DNA of 64,000 nucleotides from Rotaria macrura (lineage: Eukaryota; Rotifera; Eurotatoria; Philodinida; Philodinidae). Shown in pieces: positions 36,664 to 49,239 of the stretch (its first letter is position 1; each line of letters opens with the position of its first letter). The stretch is from positions 112,146 through 176,145 of the forward strand of contig OENT01000115.1 in assembly GCA_900239685.1 (NCBI GenBank), in the 5' to 3' direction. The notes under the pieces were generated by a model, which was not told the DNA's origin, did no database searches, and was given only the letters and a program-made list of their open reading frames with translations. The position numbers and the translations under genes were made by a program.

Positions 36664-39600
36664 CGTATTCGATGAAAATGTAACAATAGAATGTGAAGAA
36701 ATTCTTCTCTCGTTAAAGCTTCACAATGACGAGAAGTATAATTCTTTTAAACTATTCTTTTCATTATAAATATTACATTTCCACGGATATTCATGCGTCT
36801 ACTGATTAAAAATGCTAGCGGCTTCTTAATATTGTATCCGAAGAAGATATGAAAGAAAAGCTGAAGTATACATGAGATTACGAGAGAAAGCATAACACAA
36901 AATGTGTTTCAACAGCTAATACTAGTGCTCAGAGTAGATGGGTTTCATCATTCTTATAAACTAATGTGGAGAGGAATGGAATCGGAACGAAGACATTTAA
37001 GATGCAAAACGTCATGTACTTGCTTTTCTAGACGATGCTCATCAAAAAAGAAAGAGAAACAGAAGTCTATCAAACATGAAAGTTGCTTAAGTTTTGAAAA
37101 TTTCTTTTCTAAGGGTTTTTTGTCTAGATGTCTCACGCTATTTATTTTATCAATACTAAGGTTTGACATTTTTTTACAGTCCGAGTTTGAAGATAGTAAA
37201 ATAATTTTTTCCCTGGAGCATGTTCAGCCAATCGTCAATAGAAAAAATCTTACTTGTGTTAAGAAGCCCTGTTAATGATGAAAATTGATGATTTTATGTA
37301 TGTAAACTGTTGTCGATCAAAGTTAATTAAACATTCATCTACTTCTTAACACTAGCCTCATACAAGCAAGAAAATGTTGACTAAGTACTTTGCAAATGTG
37401 CTATAATCAACAAAGCTCAAATCATTTTTTCGTCTTATAAGTTGTAGCCGTGTATGATCCTTAAGACTCCATTTAAAATCATTTATTGAATCAACGGTAA
37501 TTGAACATGTCAACACACCACAGCAAGTGATATGCATTCATCGGCTTTACATCCTACATTGCTTTAAGAAATCAAATGATAACATGTTGAATTTTTCACA
37601 TCTCATTTAATTGTTGACTCTCACAGAAAGTACAAATACATAGAACATAAACAGGTTTATCTAAGGGCTAATGAACATGTCGCGTAATTTATTCATACAT
37701 TAAAAGATAGTCTTACTGAAAATGATGCCAGATATTTTTCAATATCATTTATTAATTACATGTTTCATTTCAATAAGTCTAGGACCTAGTTCTGACTCGA
37801 CGAATATGTATACATATCTTCATCCATCAAAAGAGCCCTATTTTCTTTGCGATATTGAATAATAATCATTCATGTGGATGAGGCTTTGAACGCTAATCAC
37901 TGTCATTTCATTGAAATTTATTTTCAATATTTATTTTTAAATATGCTGCACAATCTTACAATAGAGACATGAGAGAGCTTACGATAATTATACACTATAG
38001 AAAGTCACGTTTAATTATATGGCTGAGGTCAATCTAGATGGTTCCTCTGCAGCAGAGCAAAGAAAACCTTTTTAAAACACTCATGAGAGCTTTTAGAAAA
38101 ATGTTAGCCGTCGAAAATTGTTTGACGTTTGTTCCTTAAGAACTCTCTATACAAATATTATCAACGTAAGATGTTTGTTTCACATTTGAATCCTGTAGGA
38201 ATTGCGCTAATAGCTTTTTCTATTATCCATCGAAATAAAATAAAAGTTTATTTAGAAGGCAAAATGCTTTGGCAAGATGCTTACTCTCCTAATTCTTTTC
38301 AAGGAGTGAATAGTAACATCATATTGAACTTATTCAAGATTGTTTACCACTCAGACTGAAATATCAAATTAATACCTTTGAAGAAATTAAAATTATTGTA
38401 ACAGAAGAGTAACAAATCTTGTGTCCCGCACCTAAGATAAAAATATAGTGTTACGGCAGCTTTTCATCGAGAGAGGTCATTTTCTACCCAATAGACCATA
38501 TTTTCTATTGTTGAAATATTCTATTGAAAAATAATTCGCTTAATGTTTAGAATATAGACAAGTAACATCACAAGACACAACTTGAAACATTGAAACGTCA
38601 ATTGAAAATTATTCGATCAACTGGGGATTTACAAAGATATTTCTTGTGCACTATCGTTTTGAAGTGTAATTAATTTTGAAAATGATGAATCTTATTCATG
38701 TACGTAAAACAAGACTTCATTTTCCCAATAATTAAAATACAAGAAGAATGAATCGCTATCTATTTAATGAACCATAGACTGTTCGACTTTTGATATCTGC
38801 TTAGTACATGAAATTATCTAGCCATAAATGTATTTCTCGTAATGTTCTAAAACAAAAGTCAGAAATAACTTGATATGTAACACATAGACGCTTCGCCAAC
38901 TGTATATTTTAATATTAGAAAATTCAGTTTATAGTTTTGTAAAGAAAATCCCTTCAGTAATGTTATATGCTATTTAAAAATCACAGATAAATGAATACGA
39001 AATCTGATCCGATTGAATCTAATCGATTCTGACCAACCGAAAAAATGCATTCGAATTTCAGCTCAAGATACCAGTCTACTATACTACTGATGAATCCTAT
39101 TTCGTTATTTGAGTAGTAATAAGTATTTGAGCCAACGCTAGAAGTCGCCAATAACCATTTGTCTCATTCAATCGAATTCTAGCACTGTAATTGGATTGTT
39201 ATTATTTAATCCATATCAGGACAAGATTTTATCGGCAGTGTAGAAATTCCTATAGAATTCCATCGGATACGTATCTTATTTGATAAGATCCGATTTTCAG
39301 AATCATTCTCCTGTGGGGCTCATCGTAATACTTAGTTTTTATCTTAAATGATGATTCAAGACATTATGTGAATTTTTTCAGTCGGTAAATTTATATAACG
39401 AGTCACCTGCATTCCGTTAATGATTTCAATACACACATGCTAGTTAGTATAACAGCGTTAGCGATGTTAGGGCAGACTTTTCAATATCTTGAATAGTATT
39501 TCAGATTTATAATATTTCCTGTTTTTTGATCCTTACTATTCGACATTTTCTTCATGTATAAAGTGAATGCGATGTGACGACATACTTACATACAGGCCGA

Positions 39601-40852
39601 TAAAGACAAAAATACGATACAGAGACGTACTTAAAATGATTGGTATCAGCACTACTTCTATTTCAAAACTAAAGATCTTCTATATATTCAACAAATGAAT
39701 ATATAAGTACATTTTTATTTTCTAGATAAATGAAACAAAACAGTAACAAATTTACTAAGTGGAAAGAATCCTATGAGAATGCGAAGGACAAACACACTAT
39801 CAGATTCTGCGTTGAAAAACTATTAAATTAGTTAACTACGCACTAGTGACAGATTCAAGTAGCAGAAGTTGGTCAGAATCTTGAGTTCAATTCAATAGAA
39901 TTTCGACAGCAGTATCTGAATATCCTTTCTTAGGATGGTCTTGAATAGGATGATTTCGTTATCACATGAGTTCGCAAACAATCCGATCACAATCTTGACA
40001 CATTGAAGTATGAGCACGGTTCTTCTATGTTCGTTTTCTGACTCATCCTCCAACTCCTAGCAGTTACTAAATCATCTCTTCATGTACACAACATTAAACA
40101 TTGGTTGAAGATATTCATTAGTTCGACTACAATGATAGTCATTTTAACAGGGATTTCAGGTCAGACTAATAGTCTAGTATGAAAAGATAAATCGTTTTCT
40201 ACTAGTGCTCGGTAAAGATCTGTCTGACACTCTTATTTCTCGATGAAGTAGGCAGCAGGTCCCCTACTCCTTCGCCTTCTTCCATTTTTTATCACCTCTT
40301 AATAGACAACTACATGCAGTAATTATTTCAAAAAATATTTCTACTCGAAGCCTTCTATTTCTTTATTCTTATTGAATACAGATGAACGAGATTATATTCA
40401 TGCAGTTTCCAGATCAATATCGATTCTAACACCTGAAAAATCTCACCCCAAACAGTAATTCAAATAGAGACACACAACTATCCTAGTTAATACAATTGAT
40501 ACGATCATTTCTATCGTAGCTAACTTCTTGTGTAACATCTATTTGTATTTTGTGGACTATGACTTGATCATTTCTACCATCGTAACTGTCATTAGGTATC
40601 ATAATGAATATGAAATTTTCTGGGTAAAATTTGTTTTGACCCTGTTCGGTTTGATTAGACCCCAAGAGTAAATCAAGTGGCTAAAAAATTGTTTTACTTG
40701 CTTTGAGTGCAGAAAGTAAGAAAACCCAAATATTTTGTTTACCAGATAACAATTCATCACCTCAGTAGATACTGATGTGTTGCATAATTTGTGAAACCTG
40801 GATTGTTAAAATGCTTGATACTTTCATTAATTAAATGATTTAAAAGTTTACC
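36664..40852. other. Intergenic, no gene recognised
   Basis: AT-rich DNA upstream of GPCR paralog 1. Short frames (36904-37275, 38129-38359) have no recognisable motif. The 39.0-39.3 kb stretch repeats GATCCGATT/GAATTC-like words and may be part of an old repeat, as may the similar stretch near 45.0-45.15 kb. Confidence 0.35.
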
Positions 40853-41700
40853 ATGGCTACCCAAACGTAGGATTTCGTCGATGAATTTTTCGATGCATAT
40901 GACTTGCAATCATATATCACAGAAAATAATGTATTCGTATCATTTACAGAAAAAAATACAATCGGAAAGAAGATTACATTCTGATGTTCGAAATTTAGAA
41001 ATTATCCGAAAGGCGATTTTCGAATCAAAGTAGTTTTCAATTATTCTGATGAATTAATAGTTTCAAAATCGAATGCCCAAAATCATGATTATCCTCCAAC
41101 AACATCACGAGCTACAAACGAGTGAGAATTATTGTTCGAAATGTTGTTGAATTTGATCTGTTCCAATGTCAAGCATGCCAAATGATTCAACATCAGTATG
41201 AAGGTAATGTTTCGCTCTCAAAAGTATCAAGTTCGTTATATTATCATCGATCAAGTAAAACCCCTGATGCATATCAAGTGAATAACTTTTGGTCCTGTTT
41301 TCATGAACGCTCAGTATTTCATTCAGATGCAACAATTATACACCAGACTTTCGTTGCTAGATTTTACGTTAATGCATGGGGATGATTTATTTGTGTTCTT
41401 GATGAAACATAAACTCATGACTACTACTTGATTAGCACACTTATTACAAGTGGATTCAACACTTAAATTGGAATGAAATGAGCCACTGGTGGCTGTAGCT
41501 GGTAGTATAGTGATGTAAATTTCCAATTCAAACAGCAAGGATTTACCATTATTGAAACAGATGAGGCTACGACATCATATCAAAGATTACCTTAGCTATA
41601 TGTGTTAAGTATTGAGCACGATATTCAATAATTATTAGGGGATGGTGCAAAATATTTTAAATCTCAAGAAAACCAGTGACTTATGTACTTAGACACATGC
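40853..41700 (+). pseudogene. Degraded FLYWCH-type transposon-related gene
   Basis: Reading from ATG 40853 gives MATQT, a stop, then FVSFTEKNTIGKKITF, a stop, CSKFRNYPKGDFRIKVV and, further on, NAQNHDYPPTT. The Cys, Cys, His-x-His-like spacing and the aromatic positions fit a FLYWCH zinc-binding domain, as found at the start of MULE-like transposases and their host-derived relatives. The reading frame is broken by at least three in-frame stops and at least one frame change. The next frame (41122-41385) continues with IHQTFVARFYVNAWG-like residues. No terminal repeats were found. It is about 0.5 kb from the intact-looking MULE at 42264-44408 but is not the same sequence. Confidence 0.55.
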
Positions 41701-42263
41701 TAGTTGTAAGATGCTTGTAAATATATACCCTATACACATTACCAGTAAGGAAACAGAAGTTATGCATTGATGTGTCAAACGATGAAAATAGGGACTTTTT
41801 ACCATTAGAATATAAAAAGAGTCACATAATATGACGGAACAGTAATTTCAGTATGAAGTTTCAATGAAATACAACTTTAGAGCAATATTATTAATTATAC
41901 AAATACTTATAATGCCGTTCTATTCAATCTTTTCATATTTTATTGTGAAACTTATTCAAATTGTCGACGAAAATAGTGTACATAAGTGACAAGGCGAAGT
42001 TTTATGGCTTTCCAACTGCCATCCTTTCCACTATACACATTTTAGCTCCTCCCATCCATCCTAATCCATTAGAACCTTCAGAAACCGCCATCTCTATGGC
42101 AGACATAATCAAACAGGATCAAAACAGATATGTAATGACTTATGTTGCCATCTCATTTAATGTTTATAATAATAGAATTGCGAGTTGCACAAAGAAGAAC
42201 TCCAAAAATAAACAATGATGCGCGAAAAGGAATAATTAAAATAAAAACTAAATAGTTTGTCAG

Positions 42264-44408
42264 GGGAGAGCGAAAATTGATGGAACGAAAATTGGTCGAG
42301 AAACGTGTAATAATATAATTAGTTTGTTTTTATCAAAAACAGAAAATGATACCCTTCGGCAGAATAAAGAATAAATAGTAACTTTATTGTGATACAATGA
42401 TAGAATTACTCACAATGACAACGAAAAATTGACAAAAAAGTAAGACAGAGGAAAAATTAATTCATTAAAAATTTTGAGCGAGTCCTTCTAATTGTTGTAT
42501 AAGTGAAGGTAGTGGATGAATAATAAAATGACGTAGTCGTGCACTATAGTTTAAATATTTTTTGCTTGGTTCGACTTTATCTCCACAATTTAGCTTCATC
42601 AATTGACAGTGGATATAATGTTCTTCGTTTTTTAAACTATTAATAAATGAACGAAGTGTAGGATGTTGACATTGCATAATAGAGCTTAAGCGGCGATGCC
42701 AAGCCTCAACCGAATTGTAAGTACGCATTAAGCGATCAGTTGTCCTTTGGTTCATGTTCCAGAAATCGATTTCAAACATTGGTTTTGATCTTCCTTGTGC
42801 ACGGTTTCTTCCAACATAAGTATCTTCAAAGTAATCTAATAATGGATGTAATATTTGTGGTAATGCATTGTACAGGTCATCGAAACCTTGACTAACATCG
42901 TTCGGATGAAGAAATGCAAGAGCAGCAATTTGATTAACTTGATGAGCAAATACTGGATCTTGTTCATAATTTGATTTTTAGCCAAAGTCCTAAAGAAAAG
43001 GAAAAGTAGTTTTAATTTTTTACATATCAACAAATATCAATTACTAACTTGGACTTTTTGTTGAATACTATTTTGTAGATGAAAAAAACAACCGGACATT
43101 ATTGATGAATTTGTTGTTGTTCTAAATTTATCACTGAATGCATTTATTGATGCATATTCAAAATCCATCATTATGAATTTTGGATTCCATAATGGACAAA
43201 TTTCTGATAATTTATCAATAAGACGACGATAATTTTGCTTAGTTTTGTTTGGTAATAATGCGAATACGACAGGTAAAACAGAGTTTCGATAAACCACGTG
43301 CATGGTATATAATTGATAAAAAATCGATGGTGTTACCTGAAGAGTTTAATTTATTAAGTAAAAATAAATAGCATAAGGGAAAATGTACAGACCTTGAAGG
43401 TTCCATCGACCAATAATTGTTCGCAATTTTCAAGAAGTTGCAATTGTTCAGCTGATGCAAATACAATAATACGATCATTGCCTGGACCAGAATCAAATTG
43501 TAGAAACGTTCTGTTTCGTTTTGTTGTTGTTAATTTGTCCGGAATTTGATTAAATGTTTTATCGTGTGGAATTTTAGGTAAATCATTTTTACCTCGTCGA
43601 TTTTGAATATTTCGTTTAATATGTTTAAAATCAGGAAGACGAGCGACAGCATTATCAGATAAATTCGTAAGACAATAATCAATAACATGTTGTGTAGTTT
43701 CGTTTGAATTAATTGCTCGATGACGAATTTTGTCTTCAAATATTCGAATTTCAGTTGAGACAGGATCACCAGGATGATTATGATTATCATTTTCAAATAA
43801 TAATATTGTATGAGTATAATTAGTGGGAATTCGTCCTTTAAACTTAAATTTTCCAGCATGTGCACACTTCCAATAAGTTTTATCATTAGTTGTTTTATCG
43901 ATAGTATAAGAAAAACCTTTACGAAGTAGTAAAGGTTTATTTTTTTCTGTTGTACTGAATTTAAACGTTGACATTTGGGAAAAAGAGTAGTGTTCCGTTT
44001 TCATATATTAGCTTTTTATATAACCTATTAGAAATCTTTTAATCTAATGGTTTAATCTCATCGTAATTGGATCAAGTGAAATCTAGCTTATTGTGATAGA
44101 TATTATATAAAAAAGGTAAGCTTATTTGAAGTCTATCTATGTCTATAACAAATCCCATATTTCAGACAAACATGTGCTCTTTTTGATACGAGTAATTTGT
44201 CTATGATTCTCAGAAACTTCTTTTTTTCCACCGTTTCACTTATCACTATCAATTGTAAATTTTACTAAAAAGAATTAGTTTCTTTTAATTAATCTCAATA
44301 TCGTTTTATGTAAACGAATTTTCGTATCGATTAATTTTTACATCGAACAATTTTCGTATCGAACAATCTACCACGATCAATTTTCGTTTGACCAATTTTT
44401 GTAGACCC
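42264..44408 (-). mobile_element. Mutator-like element (MULE), 2145 bp, with 9-bp target duplication
   Basis: A perfect 9-bp direct repeat GTTTGTCAG lies at 42255-42263 and 44409-44417, the size typical of Mutator superfamily insertions. The ends are inverted: GGGAGAGCGAAAATTG on the left and GGGTCTACAAAAATTG on the other strand at the right. Each is followed by more CGAAAATTG copies. The element carries one spliced minus-strand transposase gene (42465-44004). It looks nearly whole and fairly young. Confidence 0.9.
42465..44004 (-). CDS. FLYWCH/MULE transposase, three exons, possible frame break at last junction
   Basis: Exon 1 (44004-43393) encodes an N-terminal FLYWCH zinc finger (YTIDK...YWKCAHAGKFKFKGRI...HNHPGD) and the start of the DDE catalytic core, ending VDGTFK, which holds the first catalytic Asp. 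A 56-bp GT-AG intron leads to exon 2 (43336-43049): FYQLYTMH, PVVFALLPNKT, then MMDFEYASINAF with the second Asp, and GCFFHLQNSIQQKVQ, the conserved C..H of MULE transposases. Exon 3 (from about 42990 to 42465) reads TLAKNQIMNKDPVF to LEGLAQNF. The obvious second intron (43048-42991, 58 bp, GT-AG) does not keep frame into exon 3, off by one nucleotide. Either there is a single-base indel or a non-canonical splice site. It catalyses cut-and-paste movement of the surrounding element. Confidence 0.82.
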
Positions 44409-44417
44409 GTTTGTCAG

Positions 44418-46343
44418 AATAATACTAAACGACTCCTTAATTTCACATGTTTCATATTTTTTATTAGTAGTAAGCAGTTGGATGAGATATTTGAGTTTCA
44501 TATTTTAGCTTTACAGCTGCTTCAATAACATGTGTTTTTGCCTCCTATAATGTCATCCGCATAGTGAATAAGGATTTCTGCGACAAAATTTGGAGCAAGT
44601 TTGCGAGTTTAGTTCAATGATTGTCATGAGTAGTAGCTCACTCATTGCATTCTCTGACAGAAGAAAAAGATCTAGGCAATGGTGGCAGATAATATTTCAG
44701 AAAAAGATTTTGAGAACAGTGTGAATCCTATCTTTCAATTCGCTTTTCTTCATTGATATATCATTATATGGAATGAATTTTAAGAAAGAAAAACCAATAT
44801 ACTCTGTTATTTCTTTTAACGAAAACCAGTGAAAGAACTGAAAAAGAAACATAGATTTTTAGGATTAATTTGGAAACGGACAGTTGCTCGCATATGGGAT
44901 GACCATTTAATTGTAATTGATAGAATTCAGAACAAGTGATACAATTAATTAAACTGCATGCATAGGCGATCGATGATCACCACTCAGGGCACAGCTACTC
45001 AATGGAATTGAATAGGATCTCGAGAATTCCAACTGGAACCGATAACATCGTGTATAAATCCAATCCCAAGAAATCTGACAACTTCCAACGAATTCCGATC
45101 GGATTCGATGGTTTTCAATAGGATCCTATCGGGTCAGCCTGTCGAATCAGTCGTCCTGAGTATCTTTATAATTATTAGTCATATTCAACCATTACAATCC
45201 TATAAAAGTAGTGTCAGTGGCACAAAAGTACATTTAAAAAACAACCAAGTCAGTTACTATCTCGACAGCCTAAAAGAACGCTCCTCTACTTATTCACAAC
45301 GGATATTTTTTTATAAATATATTGAATGCTTATTATTTATGTAGCATACTTTTTTTTCTTGCTCATTTACTACTGTTGTTGATAAAGAAGATCTTTATGT
45401 CTTTCTCATATATTTACTTCAAGCGTTTTTTGTGCGAGCAAGTGTCCTTGCGAGTAAATGTCCGCGAGCAACTGTCCTAAACACGCATTAATAAGGTTAC
45501 AATTAGTTGAAAACAATAAAATAGATAAATAATGTCATAAAATGATGAAAAAATTTTTCTATCTTCAAGCTATCGTTGCAATCACTTTTATTACCTATTT
45601 TTCGTCTTCTCTCTAATAGTTTTGAGATGTTCACTTGGTTCTTAGTCGTTTTTTGTTCATCTGATACAACCATGACTATATGTTCATGTGATCAGCATTA
45701 TGTTATCATGTTTCTTTCCTTTGGTTTTCGTAGTTTTACCTATTAAAACTACGTCTTCCTATGCTTTGTTCCAGTTTCTGAATACTTTAGAGCATTATAA
45801 ATGAAACAAACACGGATCGTAAAAAAACAAATATTTTCTCTTGCACTGAAGTGAGTCATAGTTAATTGATTTTCAATTGATAAAACTGAATAGGATAGTG
45901 GATGACTTAACCAAATCTGGTTGAAGATTATAAATTTCAACTTTTGTATGGACTTACAGAAATATTATTATGATAATTGTCACTGTTTTTGACATCAAAG
46001 GAATGCTTCTTCGCTGGCAATCTCATGAAGTGAAGCTGTGAGATATAATTTATTACCGCTATTGCTTAGAAAATCAAAATATCAAGAAATATTGAAGATA
46101 AAGTTTTATAATTTCTAGAAATTCTAATGCAAACATGAACGAGTAAAATCATTTTATTTCAATAGCCATTATTCGTATTCACAATTAGAAAATTGCGACC
46201 TAATCGGACAAAGCATCCACATGTGAATATGTTAGTCGAACTAAACATTTGGATGAGTTTCCATAGAATATGAAAACAAGGATTTACATTAACATATTTA
46301 TTTTCACATCAAGCAGGTCTTTATCGGATCGGGTAACTAAATT
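44418..46343. other. Intergenic, no gene recognised
   Basis: AT-rich. At 45430-45480 there are three short imperfect tandem copies of TGCGAGCAAGTGTCC. At 45000-45135 a stretch repeats AATAGGATCTCG/AATAGGATCCTATCGG words. No coding sequence recognised. Confidence 0.35.
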
Positions 46344-47258
46344 TTAGTTATGACAACAGCACGACAATAAATTGATTATGAATTTAACCAGTTCTTTTCT
46401 GAAAGTACGACCTGAGAGCACGTGTAAAAAAAATGGAACTGCATATGTTGTTTGAAAAATAACCCGAGAAATGATAAAGATTGAGTAAAAACTTTCTTTC
46501 GGTTGATAAATATCAGGAAAAGATAAAAGAAGATCCACGATACAGATCGGTAATGTCAAAAATATGTGGACACCCACTTGAACTAGAAGCATTCGAATAA
46601 GTTGAGTTTCCGTTCTGCGGTGACGAGTTGATGTTGAAGCCCTTCTGTGATTCAGTTTTAAATTGCGTACAGTCATACAGCCGAACAGCAACATAAGAAT
46701 AGGTGCTACACATGAGAATAGAATAAATTGAAACATATTGTACGCTTGAATAAAACCTGCTTCACCTCGAATACGACAACCGACTGCTTCACTGGTATTT
46801 ACATCAGCTGTTACCAATGATATGAGGAGGAGAAGCGAAAAAACAATGATAACAATAAAGATCAACCATTTAGCTGTACGAACATTACTGAAATGGCGTC
46901 GTCGTATACTTAATGAACTGCCACACCATCGATCGATTGACGCAAGTACAATGAATGATGGTGATAGTGCTGATAGAAGAGTACCAAAATAAGTAACCAA
47001 TTTACATGAGATCGATGATCGAATAATTAATCTTATTTGGTATCCATCACCGAGAAGACTAACGACAAGAATCGTACTTGAATAGATTAGATTATTGATG
47101 GAAAGTGCCAAGAAGTAAAGAGAACATGCATGTTTTCGCATTTTATGTCGACTGAATACAGTAGCGTTTAATACATTGCCAATGAAGCTAATAAAGACGA
47201 TTGTTGGGAGTCCTACTTTAGAAACGTATTCGCTGATCATGGTTAATATATCAGCCAT
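46344..47258 (-). CDS. Rhodopsin-like (class A) GPCR, paralog 2
   Basis: An intronless 304-residue seven-helix protein with the same layout as paralog 1: FIGNVLN in TM1, SCKLVTYF then DRW at TM3, AKWLIF in TM4, VAPILMLLFG in TM5, and AVPFFLHVLSGRTFR at the end of TM7 in place of NPxxY. The segments RKHACSLYFLALSINN and FSNVRTAKWLIF are identical to paralog 1 while the N-terminus, third intracellular loop and tail differ. The C-terminus ends in a Cys cluster (LLSCCCHN), which could be palmitoylated. It is a membrane receptor of unknown ligand, intact, in the same orientation as its paralog about 9.7 kb away, which fits local duplication. Confidence 0.88.
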   Translation of the reverse strand: MADILTMISEYVSKVGLPTIVFISFIGNVLNATVFSRHKMRKHACSLYFLALSINNLIYSSTILVVSLLGDGYQIRLIIRSSISCKLVTYFGTLLSALSPSFIVLASIDRWCGSSLSIRRRHFSNVRTAKWLIFIVIIVFSLLLLISLVTADVNTSEAVGCRIRGEAGFIQAYNMFQFILFSCVAPILMLLFGCMTVRNLKLNHRRASTSTRHRRTETQLIRMLLVQVGVHIFLTLPICIVDLLLSFPDIYQPKESFYSIFIISRVIFQTTYAVPFFLHVLSGRTFRKELVKFIINLLSCCCHN

Positions 47259-48025
47259 GTTCTTTTTAATTCAGATATGATATTTATGATTGAGATTTCA
47301 AAATGATAGGAGAGTTGATGATCTAGAATATTCTTATTCGTAATTATTAGTATCTTTGAGAAGGGATTCAGATGCTTTCTACTTAATTAAAAATCGATTC
47401 GCTGCTATGGGTTAATCTTACATGAATTCCATCTCAGAAATATTAGTTGGATGATGTAAGAGACTTCGCAGGTGGTCTATAGAAGACTAAATCCTCTTTA
47501 GTGAGATTACTTTAAACAATGATATCAAATAGAAATGGAAAATTTGAGATACAGATCAGAAATGGCAGATAATTATAACGGTTGAGAGTTAACGTAGAGT
47601 CATTAGAAGTGTCTAATTGTAGTTAAAAGTATGTGCATCCAAGGAAAAAAAGATGCTTATATTGAATTTGAAATATAGCTGAACTTTCAAGCGTGCATCT
47701 TTGAAATGGACTTGATGCGTTTAATGTCTCGTATGGTTACCGTATGAATAATAATATTTGAATTCGATTGTATGAAATGTAGTTTAAGAGAAGTTCATAA
47801 AGCTATTAACATTGAAGTTTCAGATAATATCGATTTTTCCAGTAAGATTAGTCTTAACCAAAATCTAAATACTATTTATGTACTGTGAAAATACTATCGA
47901 TGAAGGTTATCGTTATTGTTGATTTATTTCATAATTGCGACAAAGAGAAACTCTAAATCAATCAATCAAAAAAAAATAATCGTGAAAAACGAGAACAGTC
48001 TAGATATTCAAATTATAGCATATAT
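47259..48025. other. Intergenic upstream of GPCR paralog 2
   Basis: AT-rich. It should hold the receptor promoter. Nothing else recognised. Confidence 0.35.
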
Positions 48026-48473
48026 CCATGTAGCGGATTTTCCGAAATAATGTATATTATAATGCATTATTTTGCCATAGAAAGCTAATTAATGCAATGG
48101 GATTTTAATGCAACCTAAATAATGCATTACAATGCATTAAAGTTTTAATAAATTATAATGCATTGCTTTGGTTGCACTATAACGTAATTACATCAATTAC
48201 TGATTTAACACATTCCAATGCATTGAAAACTTCATATTCTACACTTGCTATACAAGATCTACACAGTCATATTAAATCCTTATCAGAATAACCATACTTG
48301 TATCTCTGTGGTCCTGGACAACTATCCCCAACTTATCCTCTATCTATATCTATCCCTTTAACCTTAATCTATCTCTCTAACTTATCTTAACCTCTTAACT
48401 TTCAGCAACCCTCTTATATTTATTTATCCGATAACGTTTAATTTTGACCATATGGATAACAATCTAAAACAGA

Positions 48474-48678
48474 AGACAATTAATGAATAAATAAGTTTAT
48501 TATCATTAAATTCGAACTTACCATGTCGACCATAATCTAAATCAACCTAAAACACATGAAAAAGATATAGAAATCATTTTATTATTGAATTGGAACTTAC
48601 CATTTTGAGCAGATCGATAAGAGACTAAAACAAAAGACAAAGAGCAAACAATTTTGTTATTCTTGAATTCAAACTTAC
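48474..48678 (-). repeat. Tandem array of intron-like units with 24-25 nt micro-exons
   Basis: Reading the minus strand there are three consecutive GT-AG introns of 54, 54 and 48 bp: 48678-48625, 48600-48547 and 48521-48474. Each begins GTAAGTT and ends in TTTTAG. They are similar to one another (all continue with a form of YRAATTYAA) and are separated by segments of 24 and 25 nt (48624-48601, 48546-48522), each ending in ATG before the next GTAAG. The period is 78-79 bp. This is a tandem duplication of an intron plus micro-exon unit. Whether it is ever spliced is unknown. Confidence 0.6.
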
Positions 48679-49239
48679 TATATGGATCATCTCGAATTGT
48701 AGTTGGAAGCGGAAAGAGTTGAAGAGCGTTTATATGACATAAGACTGGTGTAATAGTATTAAAATGTATCCAGGTTTGGAAAAAAATGATTCATGATCTA
48801 ATCAATTATACTTGATATTGTGAGCAGGTTTTGTTCACGAGATACATCCGAAACTGAGTAATGATGAAGAGGGGAAATTTCTTTTCAGGGTTTTGAGGAT
48901 TATGATCTCTTTCATTCTACAGAATATCGTAAAAGCATTCAAAACTCTAATAGCCTATCGTTATATCAAATAGAAACTCGAGATTGGGTTTCGGTTTTTT
49001 AGTGTACATTTTCTCGATTGAGTAAACTCAGAAACTCTCCGACTTGCCTGCGGAAATACTTTGGAACTTGAAAGGATAATCTGTTACATTTTCTATTAGT
49101 TATTTAACTTGTGCTACTCTTATAGAAAAACACCTGATACACAGAGAGCTGGGTTAAACCAAACATCTCTCTGTCAAATCACTGTTTCAATATCTCTTAT
49201 ATGAAAAGGATGAATTCTCTGATTTTAAAACATCCCTAG

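Noticed and set aside
40483-40665. Repetitive minus-strand ORF (YDGRND/YDRND)
   Set aside because: The repeat is short and the frame has no family similarity; probably chance.
42979-42981. In-frame TAA as a disabling stop in the MULE transposase
   Set aside because: It appears only when the canonical exon 2-3 junction is read in phase 0. The neighbouring frame is open over the whole exon and is family-like, so the problem is at the junction, not a stop in the exon.
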